NCBI GenBank assembly: GCA_036735545.1
Contig: DAINOD010000034.1
Coordinates: 1 to 28,942, forward strand
Direction of reading: 5' to 3'
Source of the DNA: Rubrimonas sp036735545
GTDB lineage: Bacteria; Pseudomonadota; Alphaproteobacteria; Rhodobacterales; Rhodobacteraceae
DNA length: 28,942 bases
Shown: positions 7,916-15,261 of the stretch, piece by piece
How the letters are laid out: the number at the start of each line of letters is the position of its first letter
Position numbering within the stretch: the stretch's first letter is position 1
Notes under the pieces: generated by a model
Seen by the model: only the letters and a program-made list of their open reading frames with translations
Told to the model about the DNA's origin: nothing
Database searches by the model: none
Translations under genes and position numbers: made by a program

Positions 7916-8635
7916 GTGGACGAGGAGCCCGAGGTCCCGGGCGGCGCGCCGGCGCATGTGCTGGTCGTCGACGACGACGCGCGCATCCGGTCGCTGCTGA
8001 TGAAATACCTCGCGCGGAACGGCTATCTGGTGACCGGGGCGCGGGACGCGGCCCATGCGCGGCGGCTGCTGGCCGGGCTGGCCTTCGACCTGCTGGTGGT
8101 GGACGTGATGATGCCGGGCGAGGACGGCCTGTCGCTGGTGCGCGCCACCTTGCCCGAGCATCGCACGCCGGTCCTGATGCTGACCGCGCGGGGCGAGGCG
8201 GACGACCGGATCGCAGGGCTGGAGGCGGGGGCGGACGACTATCTCGCAAAGCCCTTCGAACCGAAGGAGCTGCTGCTGCGGGCTGCGGCGATCCTGCGCC
8301 GCGCCGCCGCGCCGGTCAGGCCGCAGCCGCCGCGGACGCTGTCGCTCGGCGGCGCGCGCTACGACATCGCGCGCGGCCAGCTCTGGCGCGACGGCGCGCC
8401 GGTGCGGCTGACCACCTCGGAGGTCGCGTTGATGCGCGCGCTGTCGCGCCAGCCCAACGCGCCGATCAGCCGCTCGGCGCTGGTGGCGGAGCTTGCGGGC
8501 GCCGAGAACGGGGCCAGCGAACGCGCGGTGGACGTCCAGATCACCCGCCTGCGCCGCAAGCTGGAGAGCGATCCGCGCGAGCCGCGCTATCTGCAGACCG
8601 TGCGCGGCGAGGGCTACATGCTGACGCCGGACTGA
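7916..8635 (+). CDS. petR: OmpR-family response regulator, PetR-like
   Basis: A 239-residue two-domain response regulator. The receiver (about 14-130) has the acidic pair D19/D20, phospho-acceptor D63 (VVDVMMPG), T90 and K112 (LAKPF), so it looks phosphorylatable. The C-terminal winged helix (about 140-237) has LTTSEVALMRAL, the recognition-helix region ERAVDVQITRLRRKLE and the hairpin LQTVRGEGYML. The start is GTG at 7916; no in-frame ATG precedes the receiver, and an AAGGG stretch lies 10 bases upstream inside the petP end. No sensor kinase gene is visible in the window, so it is an orphan here. PetR of R. capsulatus is the closest named relative I can suggest. About 78 bases separate it from preT. 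Confidence 0.8.
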   Translation: MDEEPEVPGGAPAHVLVVDDDARIRSLLMKYLARNGYLVTGARDAAHARRLLAGLAFDLLVVDVMMPGEDGLSLVRATLPEHRTPVLMLTARGEADDRIAGLEAGADDYLAKPFEPKELLLRAAAILRRAAAPVRPQPPRTLSLGGARYDIARGQLWRDGAPVRLTTSEVALMRALSRQPNAPISRSALVAELAGAENGASERAVDVQITRLRRKLESDPREPRYLQTVRGEGYMLTPD

Positions 8636-8640
8636 CCGGC

Positions 8641-8663
8641 GATTTTTCCAGTTGATAAAACTT
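8641..8663 (+). promoter_or_regulatory. AT-rich island ahead of preT, possible promoter/operator
   Basis: In a window of very high GC content, the petR-preT gap holds the AT-rich stretch GATTTTTCCAGTTGATAAAA (8641-8660). It includes AGTT-GATAA-AACT, a short inverted repeat. It lies about 50-70 bases before the preT ATG, where a promoter or repressor site would be expected. No confident -35/-10 pair or known operator could be assigned. Confidence 0.25.
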
Positions 8664-8713
8664 TGCCGGCGCGCGAGCGTTGCGCCCAGCCACCGCGCAG
8701 GGAGCCGCCAGAG

Positions 8714-10051
8714 ATGAACGCGCCGACGCCACCCGCAACGCTGACGCCCGGAATAGCGGCAGGTCGCCTCGCGCCGCAGGACTATGCGCGCAACTTCGCC
8801 GACGCCCATCCGCCGCTGACGGCCCATGAGGCGCTGGTGGCGGCGGACCGCTGCTATTTCTGCCACGACGCGCCCTGCGTCGCCGCCTGCCCGACCGAGA
8901 TCGACATCCCCCTGTTCATCCGCCAGATCCAGGCGGGCTTGCCGGAGGCGGCCGGCCGCACGATCTTCGACCAGAACATCCTCGGCGGCATGTGCGCGCG
9001 CGTCTGCCCGACGGAGACGTTGTGCGAGGGCGCCTGCGTGCGCGAGGCGGCGGAGGGCAAGCCGGTCGAGATCGGCCTGCTGCAGCGCCACGCCACCGAC
9101 GCGCTGATGGCGCGCCCCGGCCATCCGTTCGAGCGCGCGCCGGCGACGGGCAAGCGCGTGGCGGTCGTCGGCGCGGGGCCGGCGGGGCTTGCCTGCGCCC
9201 ACCGCCTCGCGCTGCACGGCCATGCGGTGACGGTGTTCGAGCGACGGCCGAAGCCGGGCGGGCTGAACGAATACGGCATCGCCGCCTACAAGACCCCCGG
9301 CGGCTTCGCGCAGGCGGAGGTGGACTGGCTGCTGGCGGTCGGCGGGATCGCGGTCGAGACCGGCGTCGCCCCCGCGCTGGCGGCGCTGCGCGAGGATTTC
9401 GACGCGGTCTTCCTCGGCGTCGGGCTCGCGGGCGTGAACGCGCTGGGGGCGGAGGGCGAAGCGCTGCCGGGCGTGCGCGACGCGGTGGATTTCATCGCGG
9501 AGCTGCGCCAGCAGGACGACCTCTCCCGCCTGCCGGTCGGTCGGCGCGTCGTCGTGATCGGGGGCGGCATGACGGCCGTCGACGCGGCGGTGCAGTCGAA
9601 GCTCCTCGGCGCGGAGGAGGTGACCATGGTCTACCGGCGCGGACCGGAGCGCATGAGCGCGAGCCGCCACGAGCAGACCGAGGCGCGCGCGAAGGGCGTG
9701 AGCATCCGCGCCAACGCGCGACCGCTGCGCGTGATCGGCGAGGGCGTGGCGCGGGCGGTCGAATTCGCCTACACACTAGAGACGCCGCAGGGCCTCGCCG
9801 ACGCGGGCGAGACCTTCACCCTGCCCGCCGATCAGGTGTTCAAGGCCATCGGCCAGTGCTTCGAGGCCGGCGCCGGGCTGGCGCTGACAATGACCGGCGG
9901 CAAGATCGCCGTGGACTCCGAGGGACGCACGAGCGTCGCCGGCGTCTGGGCCGGCGGCGACTGCGCCGCGGGCGGCGAGGATCTGACGGTGACCGCGGTC
10001 GCGCAGGGGCGCGACGCGGCGGAGAGCATCCACAAGGAGCTAAGCCGATGA
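8714..10051 (+). CDS. preT: Dihydropyrimidine dehydrogenase, NAD(P)H/FAD/Fe-S subunit PreT
   Basis: A 445-residue electron-input subunit of the two-part bacterial dihydropyrimidine dehydrogenase, which reduces uracil and thymine to dihydro forms. An N-terminal ferredoxin-like domain shows CYFCHDAPCVAACP, followed by MCARVCPTETLCEGACVR, which together ligate two [4Fe-4S] clusters. Next comes an FAD Rossmann motif VVGAGPAGLACAHRLA and a second dinucleotide site VVIGGGMTAVDAAV, then a C-terminal GGDCAAGGEDLTVTAVAQG FAD motif. The same fold occurs in the glutamate synthase small subunit, but preA two genes on settles the assignment. The ATG at 8714 with GGGAG about 10 bases upstream is preferred over a TTG at 8663, whose extension looks like leader. 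The stop overlaps the next gene (ATGA). Confidence 0.9.
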   Translation: MNAPTPPATLTPGIAAGRLAPQDYARNFADAHPPLTAHEALVAADRCYFCHDAPCVAACPTEIDIPLFIRQIQAGLPEAAGRTIFDQNILGGMCARVCPTETLCEGACVREAAEGKPVEIGLLQRHATDALMARPGHPFERAPATGKRVAVVGAGPAGLACAHRLALHGHAVTVFERRPKPGGLNEYGIAAYKTPGGFAQAEVDWLLAVGGIAVETGVAPALAALREDFDAVFLGVGLAGVNALGAEGEALPGVRDAVDFIAELRQQDDLSRLPVGRRVVVIGGGMTAVDAAVQSKLLGAEEVTMVYRRGPERMSASRHEQTEARAKGVSIRANARPLRVIGEGVARAVEFAYTLETPQGLADAGETFTLPADQVFKAIGQCFEAGAGLALTMTGGKIAVDSEGRTSVAGVWAGGDCAAGGEDLTVTAVAQGRDAAESIHKELSR

Positions 10052-10557
10052 AAAAGCCGCAGACAGCCGCCAAGGCGCCCTGGGACGCCAAGAGCGAGGC
10101 CGCCGCGCTGGCGCATATCGACCAGTTGACCGACGCGGACCGGCTGGGCGGCTACATGGCCAACGCGCGCCGGCTGAACGCCCCGCGCGTGTGGGAGGCG
10201 GCCTTCCGCCGTCGCGCGGCGCTGCTGGCCGTCGGCGAACCGGGCTCGGCCGAGCACGACTTCTGGACCGCGATCCATGCGCTGGAGGGCGCGCTGTCGG
10301 ACGAGCGCGGCCGCGCCACCCGGCTGACGCGCGCCCGGCAGAAGATCACCAAGCTGGGGATGGCGCGAACCATCGGCGAACTGGGGGACGACCCAACGGC
10401 TGCGGCGGGCTTTGAGCTGCTGATCGAACGCAAGATGGGCGCGATGACCCCCGAGGCGATCGTGATCCGTCACGCCGACCAGTTCGACGCGGAGGTCGTG
10501 GGCGCGGCGCGCGCGCGGCTCAGCGCAGCGGGCGTCGACCCCGCAGCGATGTCCTGA
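10048..10557 (+). CDS. Uncharacterised 169-residue protein between preT and preA
   Basis: The function is not recognised. The ATG at 10048 overlaps the preT stop by four bases (ATGA), and preA begins 19 bases after this gene's stop, so it is a genuine operon member. The protein is soluble, Ala/Arg-rich and mostly helical, with no signal peptide, membrane segment or cysteine cluster. Conserved-looking blocks are LGGYMANARRLNAPRVWEAA, DFWTAIHALEG, RATRLTRARQKITKLGMART and GFELLIERKMGAMTPEAIVI. The last part reads like a repeated 'rises to EAIVIRHADQFD' helix pair. I recall similar small proteins in other alphaproteobacteria without an assigned role. Given its place, an assembly factor or adaptor for the PreT-PreA complex is a guess only. 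Confidence 0.85.
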   Translation: MKKPQTAAKAPWDAKSEAAALAHIDQLTDADRLGGYMANARRLNAPRVWEAAFRRRAALLAVGEPGSAEHDFWTAIHALEGALSDERGRATRLTRARQKITKLGMARTIGELGDDPTAAAGFELLIERKMGAMTPEAIVIRHADQFDAEVVGAARARLSAAGVDPAAMS

Positions 10558-10576
10558 GACCGGGAGGGACGACGCC

Positions 10577-11878
10577 ATGGCTGATCTGCGCGCCGACTTC
10601 GTCGGGATCAAGTCGCCCAATCCGTTCTGGCTCGCCTCCGCGCCGCCGACCGACAAGGCCTACAACGTCGTCCGCGCCTTCAAGGCCGGCTGGGGCGGCG
10701 TGGTCTGGAAGACGCTCGGCCTCGACCCCCATATCGTCAACGTCAACGGCCCACGCTACGGCGTGGTCTACGGGGCGGACCGGCGGGTGCTGGGGCTCAA
10801 CAACATCGAGCTGATCACCGATCGGCCGCTGGACGTGAACCTGCGCGAGATCAAGCAGGTCAAGCGCGACTGGCCCGACCGCGCCATGGTCGTCAGCCTC
10901 ATGGTTCCCTGCGACGAGGAGAGCTGGCGCGCCATCCTGCCCATGGTCGAGGACACCGGCGCCGACGGGGTGGAGCTGAACTTCGGATGCCCCCACGGCA
11001 TGAGCGAGCGCGGCATGGGCTCGGCGGTCGGACAGGTGCCGGAATACATCGAGATGGTGGCGCGCTGGTGCAAGGCGCACACCCGCATGCCGGTGATCGT
11101 CAAGCTGACGCCCAACATCACCGACATCCGCTGGCCGGCGCGTGCCGCCTTCAAGGGCGGGGCCGACGCGGTGAGCCTGATCAACACCGTGTCGTCGATC
11201 ACGGCCGTGAACCTGGACACCTTCAGCCCAGAGCCCTCCATCGACGGCAAGGGCAGCCACGGCGGCTATTGCGGCCCGGCGGTGAAGCCCATCGCGCTGA
11301 ACATGGTCGCCGAGATCGCCCGCGACCCCGAGACCCGCGGCATGCCGATCAGCGGCATCGGCGGGATCACCACCTGGCGCGACGCGGCGGAGTTCATGGC
11401 GCTGGGCGCGGGCAACGTGCAGGTCTGCACCGCCGCGATGACCTACGGCTTCAAGGTGGTGCAGGAGATGATCGCGGGGCTGGAGCACTGGATGGACGGC
11501 AAGGGCTATCGCGGTCTCGCCGACTTTCAGGGTCGCGCCGTGCCCAACGTGACCGACTGGCAGCACCTGAACCTGAACTACGTGACCAAGGCGCGGATCG
11601 ACCAGGACCTGTGCATCAAGTGCGGCCGCTGCTTCGCCGCCTGCGAGGACACCAGCCACCAGGCGATCTGGATGAAGCCCGGCCGCGTCTTCGAGGTGAA
11701 CGACGCCGAATGCGTCGCCTGCAACCTCTGCGTGGACGTCTGCCCGGTGGAGGCCTGCATCACCATGGAGCGTCTGCCCGCCGGGATCATCGACCCGCGC
11801 ACGGGGCGCACCGTGAGCGACGAGCACGCCGACTGGACGACGCACCCGAACAACCCGGGGCGCGTCGCCGCCGAGTAG
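10577..11878 (+). CDS. preA: Dihydropyrimidine dehydrogenase, catalytic FMN/Fe-S subunit PreA
   Basis: A 433-residue catalytic subunit. The N-terminal TIM barrel resembles class-1 dihydroorotate dehydrogenase and binds FMN: IKSPNPFWLASAPPT, GWGGVVWKTLG, VELNFGCPHGMSERG (C138), KLTPNITD, ISGIGGITTWRDAAEF and GAGNVQVCTA. The C-terminal ferredoxin domain carries CIKCGRCFAACEDTSHQAI and CVACNLCVDVCPVEAC, two [4Fe-4S] sites that take electrons from PreT. Length and architecture match bacterial PreA. The position aligned with the loop cysteine of mammalian DPD (recalled as C671) is V151 here. Neither dihydropyrimidinase nor beta-ureidopropionase lies in the window, so the rest of the reductive pyrimidine pathway must be elsewhere. 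Confidence 0.94.
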   Translation: MADLRADFVGIKSPNPFWLASAPPTDKAYNVVRAFKAGWGGVVWKTLGLDPHIVNVNGPRYGVVYGADRRVLGLNNIELITDRPLDVNLREIKQVKRDWPDRAMVVSLMVPCDEESWRAILPMVEDTGADGVELNFGCPHGMSERGMGSAVGQVPEYIEMVARWCKAHTRMPVIVKLTPNITDIRWPARAAFKGGADAVSLINTVSSITAVNLDTFSPEPSIDGKGSHGGYCGPAVKPIALNMVAEIARDPETRGMPISGIGGITTWRDAAEFMALGAGNVQVCTAAMTYGFKVVQEMIAGLEHWMDGKGYRGLADFQGRAVPNVTDWQHLNLNYVTKARIDQDLCIKCGRCFAACEDTSHQAIWMKPGRVFEVNDAECVACNLCVDVCPVEACITMERLPAGIIDPRTGRTVSDEHADWTTHPNNPGRVAAE

Positions 11879-11889
11879 GTCTTGCGCGG

Positions 11890-12184
11890 CGCGCTCGGCT
11901 GACCCGCTTCGCCGACGCGGCCGAGCGCGCGGCCTTCGACCGCGACGGCTTCGTCATGCGCCGCGACGTCCTTCCGCCCGAGACGTTCCGCGCGCTCGTG
12001 GCCGAAGTGGCGGGCCGCCCGTGCCCGCGCGCGAGATGCGCCAGGACTCGGCCGTCACCCGCTTCATCGACCGCGACCCCGCCGTGCTGCGCGGTCCGCC
12101 CATCGTGTGGGGGATTGTCCCAAGCCCTCGGCGCAGCCGCGGGTGGGCGACGTGGGGGTGGACGACCCCGCGCCGCGGCGCTGA
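11890..12184 (+). pseudogene. Remnant of a phytanoyl-CoA dioxygenase-family gene
   Basis: The 309 bases between preA and the convergent rhodanese gene hold no intact gene. One frame (from about 11899) reads LTRFADAAERAAFDRDGFVM then RRDVLPPETFRALVAEVAG, typical of the N-terminus of PhyH-type Fe(II)/2OG oxygenases. At about 12015-12021 the likeness moves to another frame, PAREMRQDSAVTRFIDRDP (12024-12080), which I recognise from the next part of such proteins. A third frame ends in VGDVGVDDPAPRR with a stop at 12182, possibly the old C-terminus. No start codon serves the first block, and the HxD...H iron site is missing. A frameshift plus a large internal deletion is inferred. It is not the same subfamily as the intact gene at 21556. 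Confidence 0.6.
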
Positions 12185-12187
12185 GCC

Positions 12188-13060
12188 TCAGCCGCCGGGG
12201 GAGAGCGGCAGGCCGGCGCGGGACCAGCCCACCACCGATTCCGGGTAGAGCTTCACGTCCGCCACGCCGGCGAGCTCCGACAGCGCGAACCAGTTGATCG
12301 CGCTCCAGTGGCCGGTGTTGCAGAAGCTGACGATGGCGGCGCCGTCCGCTTCAGCCGCCAGCGCGCGCGCCCGCTCCAGCGCGGCGTCGGTGACGGTGAC
12401 TGTCGTCGCGTCAGGCGGGAACCACAGGTCGTAGACGAGGTTCACCGCCCCGAACAGCGTGCCCGGCTCGGCGGCGGCGACGTGGCGGCGCAGGCCGCGA
12501 AAAAAGGCGTCGGGCCGCGCGTCCAGCAGCACGGCGCCGGTCTCGCCGGCCTCGGCGGCGGCGACCTCCTCGCGGCTGGCGGTCCAGACGTCGGACCACA
12601 CGGCCGTCGCGTCGCTGCGCGCGGGCGCGGCCGGCGCGGCGTCGAGCGGGAGGCCCGCCGCGACCCAGGCGGCGTGGCCGCCGTTCAGGATGGCGAGCCG
12701 GGGATGTCCGGCGGACTTCAGCGCCCAGTAGACCCAGGCCGCGGCCCCGAAGCCGTCGCGGTCGGCGCCGCCGTGGACGACGGCGACCGGACGATCGAAC
12801 CGCACGCCGGCCGCGCGCATGATCTCGGTCAGCGCGGCGGGGTCGGGATGGGCGCCGGGGTTCTCGGCCGGGCCGCGCCACAGCGGATAGGGCGCGCTCA
12901 CCGCGCCGGGAACGACGCCCCCGGACGTGTCGGGGCGGATGTCGAGCGCCAGCGCCTCGGGCCGTGCGGCGAGTTCCTGCGGCGTGACAAGCGGCCCCCA
13001 GTCACCGGCGCGGGCGAGGCCTGCGACGGCGACCAGCAGGGCGACGAGCGCGAAACGCAT
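12188..13060 (-). CDS. Periplasmic tandem-rhodanese sulfurtransferase
   Basis: A 290-residue two-domain rhodanese that would move sulfane sulfur, for example thiosulfate to an acceptor. The start is ATG at 13060, preceded by a strong AGGAGGAA site 6-7 bases upstream; a longer frame exists but lacks such a site. Residues 1-18 (MRFALVALLVAVAGLARA) form a signal peptide, so the protein is exported. Domain 1 (about 27-139) has LALDIRPDTSGGVVPGA but no cysteine in its loop (VVHGGAD), the usual inactive half. Domain 2 (about 155-286) has VLLDARPDAFF, FGAVNL and the active loop FCNTGHWSA with C247. It converges on the PhyH remnant and diverges from the ASKHA gene. The physiological donor and acceptor cannot be told from sequence. 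Confidence 0.88.
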   Translation of the reverse strand: MRFALVALLVAVAGLARAGDWGPLVTPQELAARPEALALDIRPDTSGGVVPGAVSAPYPLWRGPAENPGAHPDPAALTEIMRAAGVRFDRPVAVVHGGADRDGFGAAAWVYWALKSAGHPRLAILNGGHAAWVAAGLPLDAAPAAPARSDATAVWSDVWTASREEVAAAEAGETGAVLLDARPDAFFRGLRRHVAAAEPGTLFGAVNLVYDLWFPPDATTVTVTDAALERARALAAEADGAAIVSFCNTGHWSAINWFALSELAGVADVKLYPESVVGWSRAGLPLSPGG

Positions 13061-13134
13061 GGCGGGTTCCTCCTCTGTCGGCGCTGCGCGACATCTGCGC
13101 CGCCCGCGCCCCGGGATCAAGCCGAACCGCCGCG

Positions 13135-13164
13135 TTGTGAACCGCGCGGCGCCGGCGCTAGATG
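13135..13164 (+). promoter_or_regulatory. Candidate promoter of the ASKHA gene
   Basis: TTGTGA (13135-13140) and TAGATG (13159-13164) with an 18-base spacer lie just ahead of the AGGAAGG ribosome-binding site (13177-13183) in the divergent gap. If used, transcription would start near 13171, upstream of the chosen start and downstream of the alternative ATG at 13162. The -10 match is weak. Confidence 0.3.
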
Positions 13165-13188
13165 CGCGCGAACCTCAGGAAGGCGCCC

Positions 13189-15213
13189 ATGATGGCCGAG
13201 ATCGACCCGCTTGTGATCTTCCTGCCATCTGGCAGGCGCGGCCGCTTTCCCGCCGGCACGCCGCTGCTGACCGCGGCGCGGGCGCTGGGCGTGGACCTCG
13301 ACACGGTCTGCGGCGGGCGAGGCGCCTGCGGGCGCTGTCAGGTGACCCCCGCGCTCGGCGCCCACCCCAAGCACGGCGTCACGGCGCGCAACGACGCCCT
13401 GAGCCCGCGCAACGCGGTGGAGGATCGCTTCGACGCCCTGCGCGGGCTGGCGGAAGGTCGCCGGCTGGGCTGCCAGACGCGGCTCCTGGCCGACATGGTG
13501 ATCGACGTGCCCCCCGAGAGCCAGGTTCACCGGCAGGTGGTGCGCAAACGGGCCGAGGCGCGGGACATCGTGCTCGATCCTGCGACGCGGCTCTACTACG
13601 TCGAGGTCGAGCAGCCCGACATGCACGCGCCCAGCGGCGACGCGGAGCGCCTGTCGTCGGCGTTGGCGGCGCAATGGGACCTCGCGGGCGTCACGGTCGG
13701 CCTGAGCGCGATCCGCGCGCTGCAGTCCGCGCTGCGCAAGGGCGAGTGGAAGGTCACCTGCGCGGTGCGGACCGGCGACGGGGCCCCGCGCGTCGTGCAG
13801 GTCTGGCCGGGCCTGCACGACGGGCCGCTGCTGGGCGTCGCCTTCGACGTGGGCTCGACGACGGTCGCCTGCCATCTGGCGGACCTGCGCACGGGGGAGA
13901 TTCTGGCCTCCGCCGGCCTGATGAACCCCCAGATCCGCTTCGGCGAGGACCTGATGAGCCGGGTCAGCCACGCCATGATGACCCCCGGCGGCGCGGCGGA
14001 GATGACGGCGGCCATCCGCGAATGCGTCAACGCGCTGATCGGCCAGGTCTGTGCGGAGGCGATGGCGGCGCGGGAGGACGTCTTCGAGGCGGTCTTCGTC
14101 GGCAACCCGGTGATGCACCACCTGCTGCTGGGGGTGGACCCCTCGGAACTGGGCGGCGCCCCCTTCGCGCTGGCGACGTCGGACGCGCTGAACCTGGGCG
14201 CCGCAGAGATCGGCGTGGCGATGCACCCCGACGCCAGCGTCTATGTGCTGCCCTGCATCGCCGGCCATGTCGGCGCCGACGCCGCGGCCGTCGCGCTGAG
14301 CGAGAGCCCGCACCGCGGGCGCGCGTTGACGCTGGTCGTGGACGTGGGCACCAACGCCGAGTTGTTGCTGGGCGACGCCGAGGGGCTGCTCGCCTGCTCC
14401 TCTCCCACCGGGCCGGCCTTCGAGGGCGCGCAGATCGCCTGCGGCCAGCGCGCCGCGCCCGGCGCCATCGAGAGCGTCCGCATCGACCCGGAGACGAAGG
14501 AGCCGCGCTTCCGCGTGATCGGTTGCGACCTGTGGTCCGACGACGACCGCTTCGCCGAAGTTGTGGGCCCGCGCGGCGTGACGGGCCTGTGCGGCTCGGG
14601 GATCATCGAGGCGGTGGCCGAGATGCGCATGGCCGGGATCGTCGACGCGGATGGCGCGCTGGGCTCGGCCGAGGCGGTCGGCGCGGCGCGCTGCTACGCG
14701 GACGGGCGCACCCACGCCTATCGCCTGTGGCGGGCGCCCGAGGGCGGCGCGGATGTCTTCGTCACCCAGGGCGACGTGCGGGCGATCCAGCTCGCCAAGG
14801 CGGCGCTCTATGCGGGCGCGCGGCTGCTGATGGACGCGCGCGGGGTGGAGCGGGTGGAGCGGGTGGTGCTGGCCGGCGCCTTCGGGGCCCATATCTCGCC
14901 GCTGCACGCGATGGTGCTGGGCATGATCCCCGACTGCGCGCTGGAGCGCGTCACCGCCGCCGGCAACGCCGCGGGCGAGGGCGCGCGCATCGCGCTGCTC
15001 AATGTCGCCGCGCGGCGCGAGATCGAGGCGTTGGCGCGGCGGATCGTGAAGGTGGAGACCGCCGTCGAGCCGCGCTTCCAGGAGCACTTCGTCGCCGCCA
15101 TGGCGATCCCCCACCGCAGCGACCCCTTTCCCTCCCTCGTCGGTCTCGCCGCTCTGCCCGACGTGCGGTTCCGCGGCGACGGCGAGGGCCGCCGCCGGCG
15201 CCGCACGGCTTGA
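13189..15213 (+). CDS. 2Fe-2S/ASKHA-domain protein (DUF4445; corrinoid-activator-like)
   Basis: A 674-residue protein of the RamA/RACo type, which use ATP and a [2Fe-2S] cluster to re-reduce the inactive Co(II) corrinoid of methyltransferase systems. An N-terminal ferredoxin domain has VCGGRGACGRCQV (C41, C47, C50 with this start) and a later LGCQTRL as fourth ligand. After a middle linker domain, the ASKHA ATPase begins with GVAFDVGSTTVACHL, then VVDVGTNAELLL, GLCGSGIIEA and a C-terminal VLAGAFGAHISPLHAM. The start is uncertain: ATGs occur at 13162, 13189 and 13192. AGGAAGG at 13177-13183 favours 13189 or 13192. No corrinoid protein or methyltransferase gene adjoins it, so the partner is unknown. 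Confidence 0.87.
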   Translation: MMAEIDPLVIFLPSGRRGRFPAGTPLLTAARALGVDLDTVCGGRGACGRCQVTPALGAHPKHGVTARNDALSPRNAVEDRFDALRGLAEGRRLGCQTRLLADMVIDVPPESQVHRQVVRKRAEARDIVLDPATRLYYVEVEQPDMHAPSGDAERLSSALAAQWDLAGVTVGLSAIRALQSALRKGEWKVTCAVRTGDGAPRVVQVWPGLHDGPLLGVAFDVGSTTVACHLADLRTGEILASAGLMNPQIRFGEDLMSRVSHAMMTPGGAAEMTAAIRECVNALIGQVCAEAMAAREDVFEAVFVGNPVMHHLLLGVDPSELGGAPFALATSDALNLGAAEIGVAMHPDASVYVLPCIAGHVGADAAAVALSESPHRGRALTLVVDVGTNAELLLGDAEGLLACSSPTGPAFEGAQIACGQRAAPGAIESVRIDPETKEPRFRVIGCDLWSDDDRFAEVVGPRGVTGLCGSGIIEAVAEMRMAGIVDADGALGSAEAVGAARCYADGRTHAYRLWRAPEGGADVFVTQGDVRAIQLAKAALYAGARLLMDARGVERVERVVLAGAFGAHISPLHAMVLGMIPDCALERVTAAGNAAGEGARIALLNVAARREIEALARRIVKVETAVEPRFQEHFVAAMAIPHRSDPFPSLVGLAALPDVRFRGDGEGRRRRRTA

Positions 15214-15261
15214 CCGCAGGCGCGCGGCGGCGCCAGCGTCGCGCCGGGGAGAGAGGGCGCC

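Noticed and set aside
8641..8663. FNR/CRP-like or RutR-like operator ahead of preT
   Set aside because: Only short 4-base arms could be paired and no known consensus fits, so it is kept merely as an AT-rich possible promoter.
8663..8713. Upstream extension of preT from a TTG
   Set aside because: The added residues are Arg/Pro-rich and unlike PreT N-termini. The ATG at 8714 has a ribosome-binding site.
13061..13120. Upstream extension of the rhodanese (extra 20 residues before the signal peptide)
   Set aside because: The extension is basic and would bury the signal peptide. AGGAGGAA sits directly ahead of the ATG at 13060.
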